Below are positions 10,136 through 19,430 of a stretch of DNA of 64,000 nucleotides, piece by piece (the first letter of the stretch is position 1; each line of letters opens with the position of its first letter). The position numbers were made by a program, and so were the translations under genes. This DNA is from Coprococcus eutactus. GTDB taxonomy: Bacteria > Bacillota > Clostridia > Lachnospirales > Lachnospiraceae. The notes under the pieces were generated by a model, which did no database searches, was not told the origin of the DNA, and saw only the letters and a list, made by a program, of their open reading frames with translations. Where the stretch lies: positions 2,587,501 through 2,651,500 of the forward strand of contig NZ_CP102278.1 of the NCBI RefSeq assembly GCF_025149915.1, given 5' to 3'.

Positions 10136-10154
10136 ATATAACCTCCTTAAAGGC

Positions 10155-11168
10155 CTAACCTTTTATATCTGCCAGCCTTGTCTCCAGCCATTTGTCAATA
10201 TCGTCAAACACCTTATCCCTGCACAGCTCGTTCAGTATCTCGTGCCTGCAGTCCTCATACAGATAGCATGCAACATTGTGTGACACCCTTCTGTGGTATA
10301 GCTCGTAAAGCTTCAGAACATCCCTGCCGTAGTGTCCCACTGGATCACTGTCACCGGACACGAACAGAACCGGCACATTCTTCGGTATCCTGGCGATATT
10401 TCTGTCTTCCTGTATATAGTGAAGGGTGTTGAAGAGCGTCTCGTAGCCCTTCAGTGTAAATGAGAACTGGCACAGAGGATCATCCACGTATGCGTCCACG
10501 CGCTTCGGATCACGGCTCACCCAGTCTTTATTTGTCCTCTTTCTCACTTCACCATTCACTATAGTTGTCCTTGGAATACCCCTGTTGTATGTTCCAAATG
10601 CAAGCAGTTCCATGAGGGTACTCCTGTACCTCTCGCCATGCTGGCTCTTCTCAAGCTCCAGCACAAGTCTGCCGATCTGTAGCATATACTCCGGCATGCT
10701 TCCAGTTCCCATGCAGATAAAGCCGTCCACACTTGAGCCCTCCGTGTAAGGTGACGGATATTTTGGATCCCAGCCGTAGTCACTCATGTATCGTCTCGCC
10801 ATAAATGAACCCATAGAGTGTCCCATCAGGAAGAACGGTACTCCTTTGTATGCCTTCTTCAGACTTCTAGTGACTCTATGAAGATCCGCGACTATTGCCT
10901 TGCTCGCATCGTAGGCATTCATATATCCAAGTTCATCCATATTTGCCGCCGTGAGTCCATGTCCCAGATGATCATTTCCTGCCACCACAAAGCCCTTTGC
11001 TGCAAGATACCTTGCAAATTCATCATATCTGTCTATCAGCTCTATCATTCCATGGGATATCTGAAGTATCGCTCTTATCTCCCCCTGTGGCTCCCACACG
11101 ATAACATGCAGCTTGTCCTTGCCATTTGATGATGGTATAAATGTCTCTTTCTTCTTTACCTTATACAT
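10155..11168 (-). CDS. Alpha/beta hydrolase, monoacylglycerol lipase-like (serine aminopeptidase S33 group)
   Basis: The 337-residue protein has ILQISHGMIELIDRYDEFARYLAAKGFVVAGNDHLGHG, the N-terminal lipase/hydrolase signature. It then has the nucleophile elbow FFLMGHSMGSFMARRY (Ser in GHSMG), a late aspartate in VLFVSGDSDPVGHYG, and the final histidine in DCRHEILNE, so the full triad is present. The family includes monoacylglycerol lipases and lysophospholipases; no signal peptide is seen. It lies 19 bases before the GPH transporter in the same operon as an alpha-galactosidase, an unusual pairing that hints at a glycosylated acylglycerol substrate. An AAGGAGGG site supports the start. Confidence 0.88.
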   Translation of the reverse strand: MYKVKKKETFIPSSNGKDKLHVIVWEPQGEIRAILQISHGMIELIDRYDEFARYLAAKGFVVAGNDHLGHGLTAANMDELGYMNAYDASKAIVADLHRVTRSLKKAYKGVPFFLMGHSMGSFMARRYMSDYGWDPKYPSPYTEGSSVDGFICMGTGSMPEYMLQIGRLVLELEKSQHGERYRSTLMELLAFGTYNRGIPRTTIVNGEVRKRTNKDWVSRDPKRVDAYVDDPLCQFSFTLKGYETLFNTLHYIQEDRNIARIPKNVPVLFVSGDSDPVGHYGRDVLKLYELYHRRVSHNVACYLYEDCRHEILNELCRDKVFDDIDKWLETRLADIKG

Positions 11169-11236
11169 AATGTAACCCTCCTTAAAAGCAGTGCTAATCC
11201 ACGCCTGCTGATTATTCTGACCGCAATCCTTACGCC

Positions 11237-12721
11237 TCAGTTCTTCATATTCATCGCCAGTTTTACTACCTCATACGCTCCGTCATATATTCCGTCCGCT
11301 TTGTTTCGCTTTATGTTCTCACACATGCCTGTGAGTATGCTGTCATCCTGCATGAACAGCTTCATCATCTGGAGTGTGTGTGGTATGTCACGGCACTCCA
11401 GTGTTCCATCTCCGATCTCCGCCGAGTGTATTGCGCCCCACTGCTCATGCCCGCCAACTCTCTTGATGAACAGCTTTGGAACTGGATAAAAGGCCAGCTC
11501 AGACGGCTTCGTTATGAGTACATCACAGCTTCTCATGAGAAGGTTAGTGCAGTACACAGCCTCATATATATTCTCGTGGCAAAATGCGTGTATTCCGTGC
11601 ACCTCTTCCTTAAGAGCCGTATCCGCAAATGCTGTGGTGTCGCTCCAGTCATCGAAATGTGTAGTGACAAGGCTCTCCATAGCTGGTATCTCTCTCACCA
11701 GCTCTTCCCATACATTCATATAATCGCCTAGATTCACGTACAGAACCATGTTGCCCTTCTTCACGCTGGCAAGCGCCGTCCTGATAATAGCTGCAAATAT
11801 ATCCTTCTGCGCTCCGGCTCCTCCTATGGTGAGGAAGAAACGCATCGGTGCTTTTCTCTTTCTTCTCTCTATTCTCCTGTCACAGTCCTCCTCTATGGCT
11901 GCCACCAGCTCATGGTCTATATAGTGTCCAACGTATCTGATGGAATCGCCGGGCATAGGCTTAAGCACCTCATCCCCCTGCATTCCATTCAGCGTCCTGT
12001 AACCGAGGTATGCCGATCTTGTCTGCACCGTATGAAGGCTTCCCTCCGCAAGGTGGAGCGCCATAGGCCAGTTGTCCGGAATGGCGTTTACCACATGCTT
12101 CATTCCTGCGTGGACTGCTGCCTGAGCCGGCCACACATGTGTAGCCACAAGTGGGATATCCTTTGGAACATTTCCAAACACCGGTGTCATAAGCTCCGCA
12201 TTCATCTGATCCGAGGCATTGTATGACAGCTTCCTGAAGCCCTCATAGTTCATTGGCTCCCACACCGCTTTATTAAAGACCTTACTCTTTCCTGATATCC
12301 GTGAGCCCAGAGAATACAGTTTGTTCTGTGCCTCTATGACCTTTCCGCCTGTGGTCTCACTGTAGGAATTGAGATCCATCCAGTATGGCTTATATCCCAA
12401 ATGATTTGCCGCAGATGCTATCGCCATGGATATTCTGTAGTGTCCAAATCCCATCCTGATATTTCCAACTATGATTCCTTTGTCACGGTCAAAATCCTCC
12501 CAGCCGCCAGTACCCGCATCGTCACTGGCTCCGCTGTCTATAACAATGTTGGAGACGCCGAGAGTATCTCCAATATAAGGATTTTTAACAATTGCCAGCG
12601 GATAGTCAACATCACTGTCATCACCGAATCTCCTGACAAATCTCTCCCTGGAGTTCTCCGCCCTTTTCACTACCTGGCTGCTCATCCTGTTTCCAAATAT
12701 AACCTCAGATCTTTTTCCCAT
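11237..12721 (-). CDS. GT-B-fold glycosyltransferase-like protein (MurG/MGDG-synthase-like)
   Basis: I do not recognise this 494-residue protein by name. It has two halves typical of GT-B enzymes. Near residue 90, KGIIVGNIRMGFGHYRISMA resembles the glycine-rich GxGHxxxA acceptor loop of MurG and diacylglycerol glycosyltransferases. The C-terminal half has FFLTIGGAGAQ and then CDVLITKPSELAFYPVPKLFI with GGHEQWGA, like the donor site of that family. An N-terminal 80-residue extension is polar. No signal peptide or membrane segment is visible. The gene follows TetR and precedes an acylglycerol-lipase-like gene, so a lipid-linked sugar substrate is plausible but unproven. An AGGAGGG site supports the start. 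Confidence 0.65.
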   Translation of the reverse strand: MGKRSEVIFGNRMSSQVVKRAENSRERFVRRFGDDSDVDYPLAIVKNPYIGDTLGVSNIVIDSGASDDAGTGGWEDFDRDKGIIVGNIRMGFGHYRISMAIASAANHLGYKPYWMDLNSYSETTGGKVIEAQNKLYSLGSRISGKSKVFNKAVWEPMNYEGFRKLSYNASDQMNAELMTPVFGNVPKDIPLVATHVWPAQAAVHAGMKHVVNAIPDNWPMALHLAEGSLHTVQTRSAYLGYRTLNGMQGDEVLKPMPGDSIRYVGHYIDHELVAAIEEDCDRRIERRKRKAPMRFFLTIGGAGAQKDIFAAIIRTALASVKKGNMVLYVNLGDYMNVWEELVREIPAMESLVTTHFDDWSDTTAFADTALKEEVHGIHAFCHENIYEAVYCTNLLMRSCDVLITKPSELAFYPVPKLFIKRVGGHEQWGAIHSAEIGDGTLECRDIPHTLQMMKLFMQDDSILTGMCENIKRNKADGIYDGAYEVVKLAMNMKN

Positions 12722-12811
12722 AGCACACCCTCCTGTCTTTAATATATACCGCCCATCTCACCCCGGTGAATTGAACCGGTCGCGGGGGCCTATTCCAGAT
12801 AATCCCTTCAT

Positions 12812-13405
12812 TCATAGCAATTTCTGCTCCTTACAGGATATACCATCCATAAGCACATCCAGTGTATACTGCACCGCCTCGTCAAATGTAAGTCCTGCAT
12901 CTATCAGGACTGTAGTCTCCATATATTTCTCAAGTGTGGCCTCGAACATGGTCTTGATAACCGGTATCGGAATATCTCTTATAACTCCCTCGTCAATTCC
13001 ACGTCTCAGGAGCTCTATGGTATTATCCCACTGCTGCTCCATCATTACTCTCACCCTGGCAAATATCCTTGGATACGATTTTTCAAGCTGATATATCTGT
13101 CTCCAGTCCAGCTCGCTGTAGCTGTCAGGCATGGCTATGAGTATTGCCTTTATCTTCTCCACCGTGGTCAGGCTGTCGTCATCCATGACCGCCTGCTCAC
13201 TTCTCTTAATCTGCTCATATATATATGTCGCTGTGTCAAAGAATAATGTTTCCTTGTCTCTCACAACCTGATATATTGTCTTCTTGCTCACACCAAGGCG
13301 TCTTGCCATATCGTCCATGGTGAATTTGAACCCCTTCTCACGGAACTCTTCTATGGTCGCCTCGTATATTCTAAGCCGTAACTGCTGCTGTGTTTCTCCG
13401 TCCAT
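12812..13405 (-). CDS. TetR-family transcriptional regulator
   Basis: The 197-residue protein starts MDGETQQQLRLRIYEATIEEFREKGFKFTMDDMARRLGVSKKTIYQVVRDKE, a standard TetR helix-turn-helix. An all-helical ligand domain follows (about 60-197). The start at 13405 has AGGAGGG six bases upstream. The in-frame ATG at 13510 lies before the predicted transcription start (about 13494) and is rejected. It is probably the first gene of the operon ending with the alpha-galactosidase, so it may control its own transcription and the downstream sugar/lipid genes. Gaps inside the operon are 90, 68, 19 and 35 bases. The inducer is unknown. Confidence 0.9.
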   Translation of the reverse strand: MDGETQQQLRLRIYEATIEEFREKGFKFTMDDMARRLGVSKKTIYQVVRDKETLFFDTATYIYEQIKRSEQAVMDDDSLTTVEKIKAILIAMPDSYSELDWRQIYQLEKSYPRIFARVRVMMEQQWDNTIELLRRGIDEGVIRDIPIPVIKTMFEATLEKYMETTVLIDAGLTFDEAVQYTLDVLMDGISCKEQKLL

Positions 13406-13500
13406 AACACCCTCCTGTCCACAGGTATCCATCATGTCCCTGTACTTACTGAACATTCTCAGGAAACTCGAAAACTCTTCTTGGTTTCCTCGTTTCCTTG

Positions 13501-13590
13501 ATAATAGCATTTATTTGTGTGTTCTGCAATAATAAAAGTGCGTTATTTGTGTTATTATGTAATTTTTGCACAATTTGCACAATTTGCAAG
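13501..13590 (-). promoter_or_regulatory. Promoter and direct repeats upstream of the tetR operon
   Basis: On the minus strand TTGCAG (13529-13524), a 17-base spacer and TATTAT (13506-13501) form a sigma-A promoter. Further upstream TTGCACAA occurs at 13566-13573 and 13575-13582 with a partial third copy at 13584-13590 (plus-strand reading), spaced nine bases apart. These repeats could be a regulator site or simple AT-rich repetition. Confidence 0.6.
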
Positions 13591-13620
13591 CACGGACTTT
13601 GGCTCGTTGCTCGCGTAAAA

Positions 13621-13653
13621 TACGGCATCTTCATTCAAAATGAAGATGCCGTA
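13621..13653 (-). terminator. Intrinsic terminator after the HelD-like gene
   Basis: A 15-bp perfect stem (13621-13635 with 13639-13653) has a three-base loop. On the minus strand it is followed by TTTTA. It lies 35 bases past the stop at 13688. Confidence 0.85.
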
Positions 13654-13687
13654 TAACTTTTCTCTATATTGTATCTCTGTAACTATA

Positions 13688-15817
13688 TCACTCACTCTGC
13701 ATCACATCGATAACATAAAGCTCATGCAAAGCTCTCGTACATGCAATATAATGTGTATGTCTTGTCACCATACTGTTTTTATAAGTTCCATCCGTCATGA
13801 CGTACACCGCGTCAAACTCCATTCCCTTCGCAAGGAACTTTGGAAGCACGACCACACCTCCAGAATATACCACTGACTGGTTTGTGATTAGTGTCACCTC
13901 AGTGTACTCGGATAACTGCCTGTACACCTCGTACGCATCCGCCTCGTCATTTGTCAAAATGGCTATATTGTCGTACGCATCCATATCTCCGTAGCTCAGC
14001 TTGTCATTTATAAATTCCACAGCCTCATCCAGGGATCCGCACTGTATCTCCTCCGGCACCCTGCCATGCCTCTCCACTGTATTTCCGCCTATACCCTCGT
14101 CGCCGAGTATATTATTGCAGAACTCCGTGATCTCCGCCGTGGATCTGTACGACTCTGAAAGCTCCATGAGCTCATAACCACCCTGGCCGTTTCTCTTTGC
14201 AAATATCTTCGTGAGGACATCTACCACAGTCTCTTCCGGATTATAGAAAAGCACCTGATAGCGGTCTCCCAGGATAGTTTTTTTACATCCAAATATCCTG
14301 TCTAAAATCGCGTACTGGAATATCGTGTAGTCCTGCATCTCATCTATGACTAGATGCTTTATATTGTTGTAGGTATTGCATCCGTAGAAATATACCTGAA
14401 GATAAAGTATCGGAAGTATATCCTCATAACATATCTTCCCGTATTCATTTTTGTACTCTGATATTCCCGGATATTCCGGCTCCATCTCTGCAAGAAAATC
14501 CACATATAGCTTCACTAGATTTCTCTCCGCAAACAGATTGACCATCTGTTTCTGTATCTGCCTTGCAAGATTATTTTTCTTCTCCTCCGGGAATTCCTTC
14601 GGAGAATTATCCTCGACTCTGTCCACTATAAAATAAGCTATATTTTCAAATCTCTCATACACCGGCTTCCTTGAAAATCTTCCGTTGAACATGGCTGATA
14701 TGTCATCGCCTGTGTACTCCACTTTCTGGTAGTGGAACGTTCTGAACTTTATCTCTGAAACATACCTCTCCAGGAATTCATTGAACCTGTCATAAAATCC
14801 TATGGATGACTTGACCTTTAGGTTCCTTATCCTCTGGTTCTCCTGATCCCCGCTGTCTATGATGAACTCGGACTGTTCAAGCTTTGTCTCATACTCCTCA
14901 TCTATATACAAAAGCTCCTCAAGGAGACTGTCAAATTCCTTCTCCGGCACACTGTTTTCTTCAAGTTCCGGGAGCACATCCGATATATAATCTCCAAATA
15001 TACTATTCGGTGAAAGTATCATGACCTTGTCACTGTCCAGCGTCTTGTAATTGTAGAGCAGCCAGGCGAGCCTGTGCATGGCGATGACAGTCTTGCCGCT
15101 TCCTGCCCTGCCGTCAACAATCAGGTTGTATGCCGTTCTATTTCTTATGATAGCATCCTGTTCCTTCTGTATTGTCGCAACCACACTCTTCATCTTCACA
15201 CTGCTGTTTCCGCCAAGAGCCTCAAGCAGTATGACATCATTTATATTTGCATCGGTATCCACAGCCTCCCTGAGTTTTCCATTTACGATAACGAACTGCT
15301 TCTTCTCAATTATATGCCCTGTGAACTTCTCACTGCCCATATCCTCCGTGTTCACCGTGTATGACGCCGGTCCCTTCTCATATGCGTAATACATAGAAGA
15401 TACCGGGGCACGCCAGTCGTATATAAGCTGTTCATTGTTCATATCCGACTCATATCCAGCCATTCCTATATAAAATGGAATGACATCTCCTTCATCATCG
15501 TATCTGAACGTGACCTTTCCAAAATACGGATTTTTCTTCTGATGTTCATACACCTCAAGCCGTTTTGCAGCCCTTGTGAGGTATGCCTCATCATTGTTCA
15601 CAAGCTGCATGTTCTGAAGGAACTCCTCATCATCCATATCGCCATGGCTGTCTCTCATGTATTTCTTCTGTTCTTTTATGCTGTCTTTCTTCAGTTCAAC
15701 AGAGCCCTCGGTCACACTTATGCTGTAGTCGAGTTCAAGCTCAACATTGTCAAAATAATCCTCTTCCTCCTCTGCGGAGGTTGCCCTGTAGTTCTCCATA
15801 TCTTTATTTTCTGCCAT
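13688..15817 (-). CDS. helD: HelD-like UvrD/Rep-family helicase (RNA polymerase recycling factor)
   Basis: The 709-residue protein has the HelD layout. An N-terminal coiled/acidic arm (about 1-100) is followed by the conserved FYIGMAGYES...LIYDWRAPVSSMYY segment. Then come Walker A DGRAGSGKTVIAMHR and Walker B LVIDEMQDY. Helicase motifs near the end are FLAKGMEFDAVYV and YIACTRALHELYVI. In Bacillus subtilis HelD pulls stalled RNA polymerase off DNA and helps recycling; this copy is close to that family rather than to repair helicases such as PcrA. It is monocistronic with its own terminator. The ribosome site is modest (GAAGGCAGG). The gene symbol is by family resemblance. Confidence 0.85.
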   Translation of the reverse strand: MAENKDMENYRATSAEEEEDYFDNVELELDYSISVTEGSVELKKDSIKEQKKYMRDSHGDMDDEEFLQNMQLVNNDEAYLTRAAKRLEVYEHQKKNPYFGKVTFRYDDEGDVIPFYIGMAGYESDMNNEQLIYDWRAPVSSMYYAYEKGPASYTVNTEDMGSEKFTGHIIEKKQFVIVNGKLREAVDTDANINDVILLEALGGNSSVKMKSVVATIQKEQDAIIRNRTAYNLIVDGRAGSGKTVIAMHRLAWLLYNYKTLDSDKVMILSPNSIFGDYISDVLPELEENSVPEKEFDSLLEELLYIDEEYETKLEQSEFIIDSGDQENQRIRNLKVKSSIGFYDRFNEFLERYVSEIKFRTFHYQKVEYTGDDISAMFNGRFSRKPVYERFENIAYFIVDRVEDNSPKEFPEEKKNNLARQIQKQMVNLFAERNLVKLYVDFLAEMEPEYPGISEYKNEYGKICYEDILPILYLQVYFYGCNTYNNIKHLVIDEMQDYTIFQYAILDRIFGCKKTILGDRYQVLFYNPEETVVDVLTKIFAKRNGQGGYELMELSESYRSTAEITEFCNNILGDEGIGGNTVERHGRVPEEIQCGSLDEAVEFINDKLSYGDMDAYDNIAILTNDEADAYEVYRQLSEYTEVTLITNQSVVYSGGVVVLPKFLAKGMEFDAVYVMTDGTYKNSMVTRHTHYIACTRALHELYVIDVMQSE

Positions 15818-15853
15818 ATATCCTGCCTTCTGTCTTCTATAATATAATCATAA

Positions 15854-18163
15854 TTACCTGACTTTTATCTTCTTCACTGTGCTCCAGGCCCCATAATATA
15901 CTTTTCCGCCTGACTTTTTATAACACCTTATCCTGACATAACAGGTCTTACCAGGCGTAAGATATTTCATTGTTCTGTCCATCGCACTGCCGGAAAGATT
16001 AACCGCCCTGTATTCGCAAAATGAGGCATCATAGCTTCTCTGCAACTGATATCCCGTGATACCGGAAAGCTTTTTCCACTTTACATACACAGACCTTTTA
16101 GCATCAGACCTCACCGATACAAATGTAGCATCTGGCACTCTATACGCCGATGCCCCGCCAGAACTATAAGAGCTCCACACATAGCTGTGATATGCTTTCA
16201 CCGTGTAAATATATGTGGCGTTCGGGCTGGCTCCCGTATCCATCATTGAACACGTTCCGGCTTTGACTGACTTATACACCGACCAGGAAGACGTTCCCTT
16301 CTTTTTCCGGTATATCCTGTACCCCTGGGCGCCTGCCGTCTTGCTCCATGCAACCTTTATTCCGCCCTTCACATTCTTCGCTGCGACATTTGGCGTTGCA
16401 AGTCTGATTGTGAGAAATGTTCCCGCACATGAACCCAATTTTTCACCTCTACAGGCCTTTACCGCGTATCTATAGTACGTTCCCGGCTGTACATCATTGT
16501 CCTCATATGTGAAAGTTTCCCCATTCACTACCGCTATACAATGATACCCAACACCAACCTCCTTGCGGTACACCATGTAACCGTCCGCATTTTCTGCCTG
16601 ATCCTAGAATACTTTGATGCCCGAAGAGGTATTGTCAGCCCTTGTGACAGTACATTTTCCCAGAGCGATATCGGATCCATCATCATACACGTTCCGGAAA
16701 TAGTCAGCCATGTACGGACAGCCATATCCACAGTAAATATCCTTGCCGGCATCGCCCAGATCTACGCTGTACTCTATAAGTCTCGCCTTTAGCTCGTAAT
16801 TTGTGAGCTCAGGCTCCGCCATCTTGACATAGGCTGCTGCCGCCGCGATGTGAGGTGACGCCATGGATGTTCCCGTATTTGATCTGTATCCGCCATCCTT
16901 CCATGCCGACCTCACGGCACTTCCCGGCGCAGAGAAATCAACCTTGTCACCGTAATACGAGTATCCCGAGGCAAACTTCACTGTGGTATTGTCAACTTTC
17001 ACCGTTGTATCGCCCACACCATCTGTATCACCTGCTGTCAGCTTCTGCAGCGCGGACACAGTTATCACATCCTCCCTGTCTGCCGGATAGGAATTACCCT
17101 CGACATCCATCGGAGATCCATTTCTGCCCGCATTTCCCGCAGCAACACACATGACTATGCTGCGTTTTTTCGCCTCTGCTATGAAGCCATCTATTGTGAC
17201 CTTTGTATCCTCTTTCGCATTATCCCCATAGAAACAAACGCTCATATTTATCACGTCAACATCCTGATCGATGGCTGCCATTATACCCTTCTGTATAACC
17301 GTTCCGGATGTAGTCCCGCTGTCGGAGAAGCACTTCAATATTGTGAGTCTGACATTGTCTGGCGTGGCATCCGCAATTATCCCCGCTACATGGCTCCCAT
17401 GGCCAAGACTGTCACTGTAATCCCCGATGTTGTCACTGTCATAGCAATTCCTGCTCGCTGTCTTATCTATCCTTCCCTCAAAGAGGGTATTTGAATCGTT
17501 CACTCCTGTATCTATGACCGCCACATCCACCCTGGCTTCCACACTGTACGATGACACGCTCGCTTTCAAGGTATCCATTCCCATATATTCCGTTCCCCAA
17601 CTCACTGCCGTATATGAGCTGGTAGATGTGCCGCTGTCCGCCAGTATATCATCCGCATGCATTATCTCATCCAGCATACATTTGTCGCTGCCATAATCCG
17701 CTACCATCTGCCGGTATGCCTGCTCTGTGTCCTGTTCAGTGTCAAATCCAAATATATAATAATCATATTTGTCGTAGCATATTATATCAGAAGCACCATA
17801 ATCATCGCTCACCTCATCGGCAAATAACACTATTCGTCTGAGGCTGTATTCTGACTGTGCTTTTGTGTCACCGCCTACATCATATCCTGCCAGCTCGCCA
17901 CCTATTTCTGCTGTGTATCCACTTTTTCCCAGATCTTCAGGTTTTACCATCCCTGCTTCGTCCATGGCCTCATCCAGCTCGTCCACGCTGTCAACCATTT
18001 TCACTGGTATACCTTCAGAGGCACCTTGCTGAATACTGCTCCGTTTATCGCAATCTGCATATACCTGACCAGCTCCGGATGTCAGCCCCTCAAACACTGT
18101 ACCGGTACATACAGCAAGCGCAGCCACAAATGCCAATATTCTTTTTCTCTCTTTTGATCGCAT
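15854..18163 (-). pseudogene. Secreted subtilisin-like serine protease with Fn3-type C-terminus, interrupted by an in-frame amber codon
   Basis: The reading frame runs from an ATG at 18163 (AGGGAGG six bases upstream) to 15854, 770 codons, but codon 520 (16606-16604) is TAG. Before it lie a signal peptide (MRSKERKRILAFVAALAVC), a propeptide-like region and a complete S8 catalytic triad: Asp in VAVIDTGV, His in LGHGSHVAGI, Ser in GTSMASPHIA. After it, in the same frame, 249 codons of Fn3-type repeats follow. The stop falls where related repeats in this window have tryptophan (GIKVF-stop-DQAENADGY against GVKIAWNKVAGADSY), consistent with one TGG to TAG change. The protease part may still be made and secreted without its C-terminal domains. 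Read-through or a sequencing error are the alternatives. Confidence 0.88.
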
Positions 18164-18284
18164 ATGCGGCCTCCCTATGCGCATCTTGTTATTCAAGTTC
18201 AAAGCTTTGATAACCATTATAACCATTACGCGTAATTAGGTTAAGTATAACACATTCCCCCTCTTCTGCCCAACATTATATGTA

Positions 18285-18312
18285 ACCTGCCAGCCGCATT
18301 TATCATATTCTA
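18285..18312 (+). promoter_or_regulatory. Sigma-K-like promoter upstream of the DUF11 gene
   Basis: AC at 18285-18286, a 17-base spacer and CATATTCTA at 18304-18312 fit the mother-cell sigma-K pattern (AC, 16-17 bases, CATAnnnTA). No good sigma-A promoter is seen nearby. The consensus is short, so chance matches occur. Confidence 0.45.
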
Positions 18313-18361
18313 TAGAAGAGACTTAAACAGTCTCATCACAACATATCACGGAGGTAAAGTA

Positions 18362-19216
18362 ATGGCAACATTCACTAATCAGGCAACTCTGTCATACAAC
18401 GGAGGATCCACCAATTCCAATATCATAACCGGAGAAATCGTTGATGTCCTTACCGCATCCAAGACCGCGGTCGTTGACACTTACAGAACGCCAGATAACA
18501 TCACATATGTGGTGAGTCTGGTGAACACTGGCACGCTGGCACTCACAAACCTCACGCTCACAGATAATCTCGGAGCTTACACAGTGGGAGCAAATACAAT
18601 CTATCCATTGAACTATATTGCAGGATCTGTCAGATACTATACAAATGGCACGCTCTCAACAGCGCCGGCAGTCACTGCAGGTCCACCTCTTGCCATTACC
18701 GGAATATCTGTTCCGGCAGGAGGAAATGCTACTATCATATATGAGGCTTCAACCAATGATTTTACACCTCGTGGCAATGAGGACTCTGTTGTCAACACCG
18801 TGACCATCACCGGCGGAGGACTTGCAGATCCTATAACTGCAACGGAAACAGTATCTCCTGTCGCTTCACCGGATCTCACGATCACAAAGTCCGTCAGTCC
18901 AAGTATCGTTCCGGCAAACGGTCAGCTAACATACACATTTGTCATTGAGAACTACGGAAACACTGAAGCAGCCGTGGGTGATAACGTGACGATCACAGAC
19001 ACCTTCAATCCGGTTCTCCGCAACATTTCTGTGACATACAACGGAAATGCATGGACTGAGACCACTAACTACACCTACAACGAGACAACCGGAGCTTTTG
19101 CAACGGTTGCAGGGCAGATAACTGTTCCTGCAGCTACATTTGCCCAGAATACAGCCACAGGAGTCATAACGACAACGCCTGGAACTGCGGTAGTCACCGT
19201 GACAGGAAATATCTAA
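18362..19216 (+). CDS. DUF11-type repeat protein without signal peptide (possible spore-surface protein)
   Basis: The 284-residue product starts MATFTNQATLSYNGG and is rich in Thr, Asn, Val and Ile. It looks like two beta-sandwich units of the DUF11 kind: one near 30-165 (SLVNTGTLALTNLTLTDNLG) and one near 170-284 (DLTITKSVSPSIVPANGQLTYTFVIENYG). There is no signal peptide, membrane segment or LPXTG. DUF11-domain proteins named P29a/b make up spore appendages of Clostridium taeniosporum, and the sigma-K-like promoter upstream would suit a mother-cell spore-surface protein. That role is inference. The GGAGG ribosome site is good. It stands alone, divergent from the subtilisin and convergent with the ABC permease. 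Confidence 0.75.
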   Translation: MATFTNQATLSYNGGSTNSNIITGEIVDVLTASKTAVVDTYRTPDNITYVVSLVNTGTLALTNLTLTDNLGAYTVGANTIYPLNYIAGSVRYYTNGTLSTAPAVTAGPPLAITGISVPAGGNATIIYEASTNDFTPRGNEDSVVNTVTITGGGLADPITATETVSPVASPDLTITKSVSPSIVPANGQLTYTFVIENYGNTEAAVGDNVTITDTFNPVLRNISVTYNGNAWTETTNYTYNETTGAFATVAGQITVPAATFAQNTATGVITTTPGTAVVTVTGNI

Positions 19217-19280
19217 CGAGCCTGTAGGTACAGCGTCTAAAACGATTTGTTTTTCACAATGATGCAAATATCGCGATAAA

Positions 19281-19391
19281 AAGGAGAATTTTATCCTGAT
19301 TCCGTCTGAAATACAGGGGATAAGATACAAAGTCTTTCATTTGTGTATCTTTTACTCCCTTTCAGACAGTAAAAAGGATAAAATTCTCCTT
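19281..19391. repeat. Long nested inverted repeat between convergent genes
   Basis: A 16-bp outer arm (AAGGAGAATTTTATCC, 19281-19296) pairs perfectly with 19376-19391. Inside, GTCTGAAA (19304-19311) pairs with TTTCAGAC (19360-19367), and AGATACAAA pairs with TTTGTGTATCT around an eight-base loop near 19331-19339. The whole 111 bases can fold into one long hairpin. It sits between the DUF11 gene and the ABC permease gene. It could be a bidirectional terminator, but the size and nesting also suit a small mobile palindrome. Confidence 0.8.
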
Positions 19392-19430
19392 AATTACCAT
19401 TATTATAATGCCATAGTCCGATCACACGTG

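Noticed and set aside
15854..16576. Separate 240-residue Fn3 protein starting at 16576
   Set aside because: There is no ribosome site at that ATG and it begins inside an Fn3 repeat; it is the tail of the interrupted protease gene.
16604..16606. TAG read as pyrrolysine
   Set aside because: The position matches a conserved tryptophan, no pyl genes are seen, and other genes here use TAG as a normal stop (for example glgC).
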